DNA of 64,000 nucleotides, from contig JADILM010000004.1 of the NCBI GenBank assembly GCA_016617785.1, forward strand, positions 2,062,567-2,126,566, read 5' to 3'. A program made the position numbers and the translations under genes. The DNA is from Sporobolomyces roseus. Taxonomy: Eukaryota; Basidiomycota; Microbotryomycetes; Sporidiobolales; Sporidiobolaceae. The notes under the pieces are model-generated. The model was not told where the DNA came from. It searched no databases and saw nothing but the letters and a program-made list of their open reading frames with translations. Positions within the stretch are counted from its first letter, which is position 1, and the number at the start of each line of letters is the position of its first letter. Shown one piece after another: positions 50,183 to 61,572 of this stretch.

Positions 50183-53100
50183 TTATTCAACAAAGATCTC
50201 TTTGTAATGACTCAAAATCGTTTCGACGCATTTACACTTGAATTGAGTATCGGCCAAACTCCCACCTCCTCCATTCTCTCCGTTAGCTTCTCCATTTGAG
50301 GAGGAGTTTGGAGGAGGTGGGAAATGGTGTGCTAGGTGAGGAGGAGGAGGGGAGAGAAGGTTGGGACCGAAAACTATTGCGAGATTTGAAACCGACATTT
50401 GATTCGATGATTCTCGTTGTGCGACTCTATTCGAACGAGGCGGGACGTTATTAAGGATTAGGTGAGAAGGGAGAGGAGAAATAAGAACGTACTTGTCGAG
50501 ATGTCCCATTAAGTATTTCAGAGTCGCATAGTTTGGATCTGGTAATTCGTTCACTCGTTCATGTAGTCGAATGTGTCGTAATCGATCATTTTCAATCTCT
50601 GTGCAAGCACTCGACTCGTCAGTCATACTATGCGAGAGAAGAGGAAAGGGAACGCACTGGAAACATCGATGAATTGATGATACAATTCCCAAGTCAAGAG
50701 AGGTTCGGGTAATTCTCTGAACCATAGTTTGAGTACGGCGGCAATGTCGTTAATATCACTCAAGTTGTCTTCACTCATGAGATCCGTTCCGTCGAGATCT
50801 GTTTCTCCCGCTCTCCATCAGCTCGACTCCGACACTCAACTTTAAGAGAAAGAAAATGCGTACCTCTATCCAAACAAGCCTTTAACCGCTGTACTCTCGA
50901 AGTAGTTCCACTCAACCTATAAATCCCCATAGAATCCAATCCTTCCCGTTCAATCGCTTCGGCGCATTTCGTAAGAACTAGAGGAACTTCAACTGAATCT
51001 CGTAACATTTGATCTCCTAAATCTACTCCGAAAGTTGGGTTCACGATTGGACCGGTAGGGGAAGGGAGAGATGGTCTCATTCCGAGAGTCGAGGAAGAGG
51101 CGCGAGGAGAAATTTGAGGGCGTGCGTGCTTTTGAGGAAGAAAGACGAAAGTGTGAGTTTCGAAAGGGGAAAGTTAGTGAGGAGATTTAGAGAGACGTAC
51201 GTAGGTAGAGGTTGAATCGTTTGGTACATCTCGACGAGGACCTCGTTGTCCAGACATCTGCCAGTTCAGAGCGTATTGTTGCATATAGGTTTTGAAATCT
51301 TCTTGAGCATCGATACTTTCAATCACACTCTTGACTCCTGGACCTAATTTACGCTCATGCTGTCAGTGAGATGGGTGAGGAGTGGGAAGAAGGGGGCGGG
51401 GGAAGACTGACCATCTTCGATTGAAACGGGAGAGAGAGTGAGTCCGTCGGTTACGAGAAGGGATTCGAATAAGTACGCGTAACGGGATAGGTGGTATTGA
51501 GTACCTAAATCCAATTCATCTGAACCTTCTTTCAAGCTCTGCAACGACGAGGGACAGAGAGGGAAGAGGGAACCGAAAATCAAAGTCAGCTCCCGTTCTT
51601 CCAAATCAGTCGACGAAAGAAAGTGACTCACTCTCAATAATTTCGGTAATTGAAGATTGAAATACTCTTGTTTGAATCCCCTCAACCCTTCTGTCGCAGC
51701 TCTATAACTATCCGAAGTCTGACCCATCCTAACTCTCAACTCTTCTTCTTGTCTCGCAACCGCAGCTGGATTCTTCGGTCCTTTCAATTTAGACATCAAA
51801 CTTCTACCTTTCGAACCACTTGCAGACGAGGTAGAGGAAGAGGAAGGGGGTGGAGAAGCGTGTGGGATAGAAGTGGTCGAGAGGGATTCACCGGATTTTA
51901 CGAGGAGAAGTCTTTCGAGTTCTTCTGCGGATTGATCGAACCTAACTCTAGCCTAACGGTTTTGAATTACCTTTCTTACTCTATCAGCAATCAATCTTGA
52001 AGAGGGAAGGGGAAAGAGGAGGAAGAACTCAGGGGTTTACCTTTTCGACTAAACCCTCTTGTTCGTTCAAACCTCTCTCTAATCTAGCTCCCAACTCCTT
52101 CCCACTCTTCCTACTCTTGTCAACTTCTTTCCCCAACACGTTCAATTCCTCCGACATCTCTCCGAGTTGTTGAGAGAATTTCAATCGGTTATCAGAAAGT
52201 AAATCATGCGATTTTAATAACGATAAATAAGAATTGACGAAACTCCTATACAAACTCTCTCGAAAACTCGTGTCAGCATGGAGTAAAGGGAGGGAGTGAG
52301 AGGGAGAGGGGAAGAAGATGTAACGTACCCAGCTTTTCCATCAGAGAGTCCATAAGATTCGATTGAAGTTTTAACTAATTTACTCATTGACCTCGCATAC
52401 TCTTCTTCGATCACTGCTCGTTTCTTCAAGAATTGTGAAGTTTCCTACTTACATCATATCTCTCCTACTTCATCAGCTCTGAGAAAGGGAGAAAGGGATG
52501 AGGAAGAGACGTACGCGACATGATGCGGAAGATTGTTTGAGACGATCTAATAATAATGGCATTCCACACTGTACATCTCGATTTTCTGGCCTTATCAGTA
52601 CTCGCTCCCAAAAATAAGAGAGAGATAGGGAAAGGAAAGGAGCGTACGTCTAAATCGCATAAAGCTCGTAAAACTCCTTCGTCGAATTCAATGGGAACTA
52701 CTGGAGCTTGTTGATCTTCGCTGAGTCGTTCTGATCGGTAAGAGTGAATCTGATTCGGATGAATGGGAGGTTGAGTTTGAGTGGAATGAGTTGAATTTCC
52801 AGCTCCGGTTCCGGTGATTCCGATCCCAATCCCTGATTGACCGTTCGATTGAGAAGTATAGGAATTCGAGGAAGATGAATGATGAGCTAATGGTGGAGGA
52901 GGTTGAACTGATGAAGTGGACGGTAGAGGGTTCGAATAATCATTCTCTAAATTCGGAACCGAGTTTGGATCGGGAGAAGGAATGGGAGATACTCTTGCTG
53001 AGATTGGTATTTGCTCTTGTGCTGAGGAGAGTTCAGCGGTGTATGCAGAGGAAGGTGAAGAGAGTAGTTCTGATTGTTCGTGTGTCGGGGCTGAGAGAGA

Positions 53101-53322
53101 GGGGTTCGAGGTTTGAGGAGCGGGAGGGAGGTGGTTGGAGGTAAGAGGGATCGCGGAGGGGTGAGGTAAGGAATTGGAATCGTAAGGTAGAGGTGAAGCG
53201 TCGAATGAAGAAGAGGAGGGGTTTCGGAGTAGGGGAGGGGAGATTGATGAGGAAGAAACGGGAGGTGGCGGAGGGGGACCGGGGAAAGGATCACTTGTGA
53301 GAGTTGGCGGTGGATCGGCCAT
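50183..53322 (-). CDS. F-BAR and RhoGAP domain protein
   Basis: About 860 residues in about ten exons. After a Pro/Ser-rich N-terminus (about 190 residues) an FCH/F-BAR domain begins at FDEGVLRALCDLD with SQFLKKRAVIEEEYARSMSK, SFVNSYLSLLKSHDLLSDNR and EELNVLGKEVDKSRKSGKEL; it bends membranes and dimerises. The C-terminal RhoGAP has GIYRLSGTTSRVQRLKACLD with the catalytic arginine finger in GIYRLSG, then LKLWFRELPEPLLTWELYHQ and SVSNLAIVFGPNLLSP. The domain order matches yeast Rgd1, a GAP for Rho3/Rho4 in polarity and stress signalling, so it is the likely ortholog. The coding end is ...ETILSHYKEIFVE. Confidence 0.9.
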
Positions 53323-53892
53323 CGTATCTGTATTCTGTGGGAAGAGAAGTGGGAGGTTCAGTAAGTGTTGCGAAACAGCGAATTTGAATCGAGGAGGTTG
53401 CGAAATCAGCGAAACCCTCGAATGAGAGCTTCCTTCTCGCTTTCAGCCCAGTCTATAGCTTCTGTTCCGCCTCGATATACTAGAGCTAGCTCCCGAATTA
53501 AGCGTAATGAGATCGAGGGAGGTTGTTGATTGACACGAGATTCCTCGCCTCCCTTCCCTCTCATTCCTGACCTGCCCCGCTTTATTCGATTCGAGTGAGA
53601 ATAGAGCTTACGATCTAACGTTTGACTCTACTTTTCGAGAGCGTGCTGAGAGAGAGAGAGAGAGAGAGATTGAATAAACGCGGGGAGGAAAGAGAGACGA
53701 GGGAAGGGAATGGATCTTGTTCGGTTCACTGACTGCTGGATCTTGCTGAATCGGATTGAGTAGTGTGATATCGAGTTTGATAGACTAGGTGAGGAGTGTT
53801 GAATGGTAGAGATGAAACCTCGTTTCGAATGACGGACGGTCGCTTCTCTCTCTCTCTCCTTCCTCCTCACCCACTTGAACCTCACCCCTACT
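53323..53892. promoter_or_regulatory. divergent promoter, RhoGAP / MMS2
   Basis: About 570 bp between start codons. Contains a (GA)n microsatellite at 53648-53669 and a CT-rich tract right before MMS2 (53845-53870). Confidence 0.45.
53648..53669 (+). repeat. (GA)n microsatellite
   Basis: About eleven perfect AG/GA dinucleotides in the divergent promoter region. Such tracts can exclude nucleosomes and vary in length between strains. Confidence 0.9.
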
Positions 53893-54584
53893 ATGGCCAA
53901 AGGTGAGTTCATACTCTCTCTCTCTCTCTCTCTCTTCTCCTATCTAGTATGCGCTGACCCGATCAAGTTGCAGTTCCTCGTTCATTCCGTTTACTTGAAG
54001 AACTCGAAAAGGGAGAGAAAGGAATCGGAGATGGTACTTGTTCGTATGGCTTACAAGATGGTGAAGAAATGTCTATGCAACGTTGGAATGGTACTATCAT
54101 TGGTCCAGGTCACGTAAATCTCTTTACTCTCTCTCAACTTGGAGGGATTCAAGAGCTGAAACCCTGAGAGCAGACGGTACATGAGAATAGGATTTACTCG
54201 TTATCAATCAATTGTGGACCGAATTATCCAGATTCACCTCCAGAAATCACTTTCTTGACTAAAATAAACTTGCCTTGCGTCGATCAATCTTCTGGAAAGG
54301 TAAACACCTCTCTCCCTCTCCCTCTAGTGGACAGTGAGATGGTACTGATAGAGTGAGTGTTCAATTAGATCGTGACGAACAAGTTACCAATCTTGTCGAA
54401 TTGGAAACATTCTTATACTCTCGAAACTATTCTCGTTGAACTTAGAAGGTACGTCTTTTCGCTACTCCCCTTGATCAGCGTTCCCATGAAGAAGGCTGAT
54501 CAGAAGTCGCACGGGTCGTACAGGGATATGGCGAGTCCTACGAATAGGAAATTACCTCAACCTGCAGAAGGTGCTTCTTTCTAG
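53893..54584 (+). CDS. MMS2: ubiquitin-conjugating enzyme variant Mms2
   Basis: UEV that pairs with Ubc13 to build Lys63-linked ubiquitin chains for error-free DNA damage tolerance. Five exons, about 139 residues, the family's usual size. Exon 1 encodes only MAK; then [93 protein letters not shown] and finally [18 protein letters not shown]. The UEV lacks the E2 active-site Cys: the stretch where E2s carry it reads [12 protein letters not shown]. The last intron is taken as GTACGTC...CGTACAG because only that joint gives the conserved LRR-DMAS. Intron 1 contains a long CT repeat. Confidence 0.93.
53913..53936 (+). repeat. (CT)n microsatellite in MMS2 intron 1
   Basis: About eleven perfect CT dinucleotides within the first intron of MMS2, upstream of its branch-point region. 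Confidence 0.9.
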
Positions 54585-55049
54585 TTAGATCTCTCTCTTC
54601 AACGCCTCGCTTTCCCTATCTTCACTCAAACGCAATCACACTAGACACGTTACGACATACTCCCCTTTCTTCCTGCTTGTTTCAATCTTTCGTTTGTCCC
54701 TCCCTTCGCTTTCGCTTTCGTATACCTTTCATCGCTTCTTCGCTTTTCTCAATAACATTCAACAATGAACAAGTAGTTCCTCTTTGACCTGATCCTTTCT
54801 CAGAGATGTCTACAACATTGGTGAGGCAGTGGAGAGGTAGCAAGAAGGGGTTTCGAGAGAATCTTGCGAAAGAGAAAAGGTTTTGAATTGATAATTATTC
54901 GAAAGAGTCGTGAATTCTCACGCTTCAGATAGCCGTACTCGTTCTATCGTTAGATTCTCACAGCGACAAGTGGGATGAATTCGCTCTTCTCGGTCAAGGT
55001 TGAGTGAGAAATCTCTCTCTTCCTCTTCCACTCTCTCTTTTTCAAAGCG
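54585..55049. other. intergenic
   Basis: MMS2 3' end and upstream region of the SAP-domain gene. A short ATG frame at about 54806 (MSTTL...) ends after some 28 codons and is not convincing. Confidence 0.4.
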
Positions 55050-57599
55050 ATGTCAACCCCTCTCGACCCAGACTCACTAGATTTATACTCCTCTTCGACT
55101 TGTGATCCTCAAATAGCGATCCTCTCGAATTCAGCAGCTCTCAATTCTCTCAAACGACAACAATTAATCAAATTATGTAAACTTTTCTCTCTCTCCGCTA
55201 AAGGAAAGGTACGCTCTATATTTCTCTCTTTAGTCTCTAGTTGTGAACGTGAGCTGATTGGGATGGGATCAAGAGTTAGAATACCGAGTTGGTTGAGAGG
55301 TTGCAAGGGAAAGGTAAACAACTCGCTACTACGGTGGAGGGAGTGGAAGAGAGTTGGAGTTTGATTGGAGGAGATCTAGTACCCACTGAAGAGAGCTTGG
55401 AAGAGTTTGGATTGGTACAACGTGAGTTTCACTCACTATCCTTTTGAACACTGAGAGAGGAGGGGGGTTTGCTGATTTTTTCGTTGGGGGATGAGATAGG
55501 GGCTACGCAGGGTAGTATGAGTTCTAGTGGGAGTCAAGGGAGCTTAGCTAGTACGATCAGGAGCGCTGGGAACAAGTTGAGGAACACTTTTTCGAATCAC
55601 TCAACTTCTGCAAACTCGAACTCGACGACTACGACTACTAGACCGACTATCGAATCGATTTACCCATCCCTCACTCACGAAATCGCTCAACTCGATCATG
55701 ACGAGGAAAAGACTCTAGAATTCGATCATTCAGTAGAAGGAGGTATTCGACTCGTTCCCACTCGTACTTCTTACGCTCCTTCACTTTCCATTCATCACGA
55801 CGACAACGCACCTCTTCCTCCTCCGATGCCGATGACTTCCACTCCTGCTCCACCGACTTCAATCAGAAATCCTTTCGTGTTTGGTTCTCCGATTCCCTCG
55901 AATTCACCATTCGAATTCTCAATCATGCCGGGTTCACTACTCTCCTTGTCAACCACTTCGAACTCGACGAACGTGTCGATTACTGAGAAGGAAGAGAAGG
56001 AGAAGAGAAGTGGGAAAACGGCAAGTGAATTGATTGTCGAGGAAATGAATCGCAGAGCTTTGGAGACGAGATTGAAAGCTGAGAGGGAAGGAGTCCGACT
56101 GGGAGTGAGTGAAGGTGGTAATGGGAGCGGGAAGAGGAAAGAGGAGGGAGGGATGTTTGGGGAGAGGCATAAGAGGGTTTTCGAAGCGTGCGTTTTCATT
56201 CACTTTCTCCTAGCTCGCTCGTGATATGGTGACTGATAGGAAGGGCAGAATCGGACAGTATGGATTCTATCACGAATCACTATGCGGCTAAACGACCTCT
56301 TCCTTCTTCATCCAATCTCGCTCAACTCGCTCCGACTTCGAGAAATTCCCCAAAGAAACCTCTTCCGACTTCAACCTCGAATTCGACACTCAATCAACTT
56401 GATCGTCCAGTCAAACGAATCAAACCTTCTGCATCATCGGCTCAGCTTGTTTCGGCGTTGAAGGAGGAAGGATGGACTTCAACCTCGAATACGAAGAAAT
56501 CTGATCAGAAGTTGGGTTCTTCGATTGCTTCGAGGGGAACGATGGGGTCGATGAGCCTGAGTGATAACGTAAGGGAGAGACAGATGGAGAGGGAGAAGGA
56601 GAGAGACGAGAGGAAGAGGAAGTTGGAGTTGGCTAAAGCTAGGAGAAAGAGCGGTGCTACTCCGATCAAGAAGAGAGGGAGATCCATGGAGGGTACGGCA
56701 GGTGAGTTGACTTCTGGCTCGGATCTTTGCTCTCGAACAGGAGCTGATCTCGGATGAAGACCGTCTCACAGCGAAACCTCCGATTCCTTCGAATTCTACT
56801 TCAACTGCTAGTCAATTCCTCAAATCCACTTTCCGCAAACTCACTCATCCCACTTCCACTTCAACCGCCTCCCATCTTCCCGCTCCTCTTCCCGCTTCAT
56901 CGTCGATTTCGCAAATCCCTCGTTTCGCCTCTTCGACCGCATCTTCCTCGAATCGAGCTGGTCTCGTTTCAGCTCACTCATCTAGATCAATTGTGCCGTT
57001 GAGAGCGAGTCCGAAGAAGGAACCGGGTTGGAAGAAGTTTGATTTACAGGAGAGTTTGAGGAGGGGAATGAGTTGGAAGAATTCATTGGGTTCTTCGAGT
57101 GGTGGGAAAGGTGAGTATTGGAACCTAATCAGCCCTATCAGATTTAACTGACTGGCCTGCTTGCACTTCCTTGCTTACAGCTCCTTTGCTCGCTCCCACT
57201 CCGACTTTGACATCGACCTCGAATCCGACTTTAGCGAAACCTCCCTCCTTTCCTCAATCCAATTCCTCCCTCACTCGTCAAACCTCCACCTCCTCAAGAG
57301 CTACGAACCCCTCTCTCCTCACCACAGCGACCTCTCGACTCCCACTTCCCACTTCACATTCCTCCCAATCAAACCAATCGAAACTTGCCTCTCTTCCTCC
57401 AGCTCCCAAAACTCCTTTTACACCTCTCACAAACTCCAGCGTACCTCCCATTGGAAAGAAAGTAGAGAAGGGGGAGAAGAAAGTTGTCAGTAGTGTTAGT
57501 AAGAAATCGAGGGGATTGAAAGGATCGAATGAGAGGATTGAGGGATTGGAGAGTAGGGCTAGGAAGATCAGGGCGAGAGGGAAAGGTGAGGGTAAGTGA
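55050..57599 (+). CDS. SAP-domain, NUSAP-like nuclear/spindle protein
   Basis: About 715 residues from six or seven exons. Residues about 35-75 form a SAP domain (LNSLKRQQLIKLCKLFSLSA, then KGK|NTELVERLQGKGK across an intron), a DNA-binding helix-turn-helix. A long Ser/Thr/Pro-rich region follows. In the middle, splicing yields RHKRVFEAMDSITNHYAAKR, very like the HFKxMESIxxYxxRK segment of nucleolar and spindle-associated protein (NUSAP). A charged helix (RQMEREKERDERKRKLELAK) and basic, Ser-rich sequence follow, with WKKFDLQESLRRGMSWK near the end and a basic C-terminus. NUSAP binds microtubules and chromosomes in mitosis; this would be a fungal relative. SAP plus the MDSI segment make the assignment probable, not certain. 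Confidence 0.72.
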
Positions 57600-57989
57600 G
57601 CGGGAGTGTGGTACGGAGGAGTTGAGAGTCTGCTCGGAATCGTCGAGATTTTGGATTGATTGGAGTTAGTCGTTCGTTCGCTTTCTGTTTTCTGTTTTGC
57701 TTTCGATTTGTTGATTGTACATGATTTGCAACTTTGATTTACGCTTTGCTTCTTGTGGTCTTCTCGACTATCACGATCTTTCTGCGCGAGAGAACGAGAC
57801 TTGCGAAAACGAAAACGAAAACGCGAGTCTGATTCGCAAGTCGAATGCTGCTCTCTCGCTTCTCGAGCTCGCCGCATCACAAGAGAGAAAAGCAGTGGAT
57901 AATGTCCGATGGAAGAGAAGAAGACTTGGGTAGCAAAGTGAAAGTGTAAAAAAGGGTACGCAAGCTCGAAACGAAGAAGAACGATCGAT
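57600..57989. other. convergent 3' region
   Basis: Between the SAP gene (+) and the small subtelomeric gene (-). GT-rich at 57680-57710. Contains GAAAACGAAAACGAAAACG at about 57804. No gene seen. Confidence 0.4.
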
Positions 57990-58624
57990 TTAGATGTGAA
58001 GTCCTCCATCTCTAGCAGGTCCGAACGTCCTGATCTTCCTCATTGAAGCTTGCCTGTATCCAATCCTGCGACGTTGGCTGAGAGAATTTGAGGTTTCGGG
58101 CAATCCGAGCTGAGAAAGAACGGATAGCGATGAGTTTCGCTTTTCATTCTGATGTAAGAACTACTCACATTGAGTCCACTTCCGTAAATGTTCTTTCTAC
58201 TGGCCTCCTCAACCTTTTTCAACACCTTGAGCGGCTCGAAGATCACCTATATTTCGTGTGTCATTCGACCCGTCGCTTTGTCGAAATGAGGTGCAAACTG
58301 TGGGCTCGACTTGTCAGTGAGGGTTGCTGACAGTGTAGATCTGTCCGATCGCTGATGACTCACGAAGTGACTTGAGTCATGATCCCTGAGTTGCTCGATC
58401 TCGGCAAGAATAGCGTTGAAATTGTCTTCGTTTGCGTAATTGGCTCGATAACCTCCAATCAACTCATGCATCTCCTTCTCCCATTCTGCCATCTTCCTTG
58501 TGTCGTTAGCGTAATTGAGATCCCTGACATTGATGTGAGAAAGGACAGCCGTGACTACTCCCTCGAGTACCTTCGAGACCTGGTTTTGACGCAGGGAGAT
58601 CTCTTGTTGAAGATTGTGAGCCAT
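57990..58624 (-). CDS. hypothetical small protein, subtelomeric family member 1
   Basis: About 170 residues, three exons: MAHNLQQEISLRQNQVSKVL to ...EQLRDHDSSHF; VIFEPLKVLKKVEEASRKNI to YGSGLN; and LGLPETSNSLSQRRRIGYRQ to GPARDGGLHI. Both introns are phase 0 and GT-AG; the first (about 120 nt) must run to ATATAG at about 58247 to avoid a stop. Mostly helical, no signal peptide or membrane helix. The pattern V-x-A-V-L-x5-R-x-L-x-Y, then F-x-x-[IV]-L-x3-[IL]-x2-L-R and a phase-0 intron shortly after, recurs in the gene at 60995-61572. No known family recognised. Confidence 0.6.
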
Positions 58625-59635
58625 TTGTGAGGGGATGAATAGTTGACTGTGCTGGCGTGAGGAGGAAAGAGGAAGAAGAGAGAGAGAAACAGCGAAACGA
58701 GCGAGAAATACCTCTCAATCTAAACCCGAAGAGAACGCCGCGGAGAATCGAAGCTGGGCATTGATCATGACGTCAGAGCGTGAGTGAGGGAGTGCAGCTT
58801 GAACTGCTGACGAAGAAGCAGCGAAGTTGATGGCGGAGGAGCGGAATCGACGAAGTACGAAAAATTTGCGAAAAGGGAGAAATCGACGAGAAAGGACTCT
58901 GCGAGAGTTGAAGAGCGCGAGAGAATCAGAGCAAGCAGGGTAGTGGTGAGATAGAGAGGTAGAGAGCGTCTTTCAGCTGCTTTTGCTTGAGGTCTGCGGA
59001 GAATAGGAATAGAATCAGCTCGAGGAGTCCACAAAAAGAATGCGAAACACGGCAGAAGCGTACTGAATGACCGCCTCCTCCCTACAGCTTGATAAACTTG
59101 TCCCTCTCAAGCCTTGCTATCGCTCAGATGACCGGTAGAATCCTTCCGATCTGGAGAATCCAGTTCCTGATCCGAGTTCGTATTTCTCCAGGAATACCTT
59201 ATCGATCCTGAAGGACAACGGCTAGTATGATTGTGAAGTCGCTGATACACTATGCAAGTCGTCAGTGAGCCTAGAAGGGTGTGTAGCGAGCAGATCAGCT
59301 TCGGAAGCTTCGGGAGAAACGGGGAAAGCAAGGAGCGAGCACTCACGATAGCGAGCTGAAAGCTAGCCCAGGACAGTCTGGAGTTATGTAAGGTACTATC
59401 GAGCGCTAGAGAGCGGGTCCAGAGCATGTTAGTGAAGTGTAGGAAGCAGCTCTTGGTCGAGCGAATTTTGAATCGTTACTTGCTCTCCTACACTTCACTA
59501 CGACCTCACCAAACCACTCGAGTACTCGCAATAAACTCAAGAATACTACTTGATTGACCCTACATCAAGACTGAACAGCTCCAGCTCCTCCTCGTCGTTC
59601 ATCTCGCTTCTCTCCTCAACTTCAATTACCACAAG
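58625..59635. other. intergenic, about 1 kb
   Basis: A minus-strand start at 59427 (MLWTRSLALDSTLHNSRLSW) followed by a GTGAGT donor could be a remnant or tiny gene (about 43 residues if spliced to TTGCATAG), but nothing supports it further. Remaining frames are unconvincing. Confidence 0.4.
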
Positions 59636-60572
59636 ATGACTTCCAACGATGCCACGTTCTACTACGGTATCTTCGTAGGAGCTATACAGCTCTGAATTGC
59701 GGCCGAAGCGTTCATCGGAGTCCAGCCTCAACTCGACTTTTTCAAACTCCTCAAACTTCGAATCTCGAATCATTCTCTCTCATTCGATACGGACGCTGTG
59801 AGCGTTTCGAAACTTCCAGAAGATGTATGGGAAATGATCAAGTCGGATTTGGTTCGAGTTGGGCTGGAAGAAGCGGAAATCACTCTTTCGAACGAAGCAG
59901 CAGTTGAATTGAGGGAGGGAACGCTTCTCGATTTCGTTGGGAAGGGTGAGCCATTCGAGTGGTCAGAAGAGATGCATTCGGACGATTACGATTGGGAGAA
60001 GTTCGTGGAAGAGACTGGTGGTGCTTTGGGTACTTTCAAAGAAGCGAAAGGTGCTGTCGTAACTGTCAAGAATCACGTCGAGGTAGCTCCTATTCCTTTT
60101 CTCTCGTTCTCTGGTACACTGATCACTTCTTTCTCTATAGGATATCCGTACTCTCCTCAACGCCTTCGGTCTCTTACTCCCTTCAACTCAAACTTTCAAA
60201 TCCGAATCCGGCAAATCCAAGCCTCTTCTCCTTCCTATCGCTTTGCCCTTCCCTCCTGACGCTTACAAGAACCCTTCGACTCCGATTGATATTGCAGAAA
60301 GTCGAACTCCTGTTCCTTTCCCCTCGAATCCTCGCGCTCTCATCCCTACTATCCTCATGTTTTCCGACTTTACTACTGCCGTTCAACGCGATACCTCACC
60401 ATCGACTCTCACGCAACCCAACATCGACGGAGCTCTCCTCGCCGACGTACCAGAAGATATCACGAAAAGATTCAAGCGTCTCGAACACCTTTACGGACTT
60501 TCTCGACTCACCGAATCAGGAAACGACGAGAATAACAGATCGAAAGAACGGTACTTACTCCTCAAGGTATGA
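59636..60572 (+). CDS. hypothetical protein with F-box-like segment
   Basis: About 275 residues, three exons. Exon 1 MTSNDATFYYGIF is joined over a 51-nt intron (59675-59725) to PQLDFFKLLKLRISNHSLSF and then VSVSKLPEDVWEMIKSDLVR. SKLPEDVWEMI parallels the F-box starts of paralogs A and F (SKLPNDVLETI, PKLPEDVIDMI), but here it lies about 35 residues in and no LRR follows. The second intron (60083-60140) leads to DIRTLLNAFGLLLPSTQTFK and FSDFTTAVQRDTSPSTLTQP, ending RSKERYLLLKV. I know no family for the C-terminal half. Without the first intron the frame has a TGA, so either the intron is real or translation starts inside exon 2. Confidence 0.6.
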
Positions 60573-60994
60573 GTCGACGGGAAGGATTGAATCGCTTGCT
60601 TGGAAGGAAGGGACGGGGAGGAGAAACGCTTGACGGATGAAGTAGTAGGAATCGCGAATGAACGAGACTTGCAATGATCAGTGAATTTACTACCGAACAT
60701 TCTCCTCGTATCAATTTGAATATCTCACAAGTGTTCTCGTCTTATGGGACCGTTGGCCGTCACTCTCGAAAGAAACAGAAGGAGGAAACCCGAAGTTGCG
60801 AAGAAATTAGATCAAGCTCAAAAGAAAACAAGGCTAAATGACGGGAGCAGAGGCAATCAGGTCAGAGCAAAGAGAACAGGGTAGCTTCGAGACGAGAAAG
60901 AGGAACGAACGACTGGAGGAGAACGGAGAGTAAAATCAGTTCACGAAGGGAAACGGTCGCGAAGAGGGAAGAGAACAAACGCTTTATCATTCCT
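60573..60994. other. convergent 3' region
   Basis: About 420 bp between the F-box-like gene (+) and the small gene (-). Purine-rich on the plus strand (60780-60960). No gene seen. Confidence 0.4.
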
Positions 60995-61572
60995 CTACAG
61001 CTGATAGATAGACCTCTTCCTATCAGTCATACGAGACTTGGAAAGTGAATGCTGCGTGAGGTGACTTTGAAGAATGGAATTCAGATGATTCGACAATGCT
61101 TGTTCGATACCAGCAGCTTCATATTCGTTGATGAGATGAGTTTTTGTTTCGTCATCACCTCGTGTTGAGTGTTTACGAGACCTGTCTTTTTCAGTGCGTT
61201 GATTCTTTCCGTGGTCGTAACGTCCTTCAGAGACTCCAGCGAGCAAGGGCTACATTTGATGCTCTTCTCAGTCAGTGAGAGTGGAAGAAGCAGATATGGA
61301 ATGAGTGAGAGACTCACCTTCGTGGGACCGCTTACCGTGATTCGCAAATCCCTCAATCTATTCAAGACGAATTGAAAGGACGCTTCGCTCTGAAGCCAGT
61401 TGGGCGGACTGTGATCCTCAACTCCTTTCCCAATCCCAAACTTGTCAAACATTCTCTCAAGCCAGTGCTGGAATACGTATTGTAGTTGACGAGCTCGAGG
61501 TTCTGCTAGAACTGCTTGAACCGCATTGTCGAGCTGTTCGAACCATTCTTGACGCTGACCTTCACTAACCAT
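60995..61572 (-). CDS. hypothetical small protein, subtelomeric family member 2
   Basis: About 170 residues in two exons: MVSEGQRQEWFEQLDNAVQA through LQYVFQHWLERMFDKFGIGK to RLRDLRITVSGPTK, a phase-0 intron (GTGAGT...AAATGTAG), then PLLAGVSEGRYDHGKNQRTE to HSLSKSRMTDRKRSIYQL. The second exon is Lys/Arg/Asp-rich. It shares V-x-A-V-L-x5-R-x-L-x-Y and the following F-x-x-[IV]-L...L-R pattern with 57990-58624, with similar spacing, so the two look like diverged members of one family. No membrane or secretion signal. Function unknown. Confidence 0.6.

Noticed and set aside
57278..58009. Minus-strand 243-codon frame over the SAP gene 3' end
   Set aside because: Shadow of the Ser/Thr-rich coding exon on the other strand; no family resemblance.
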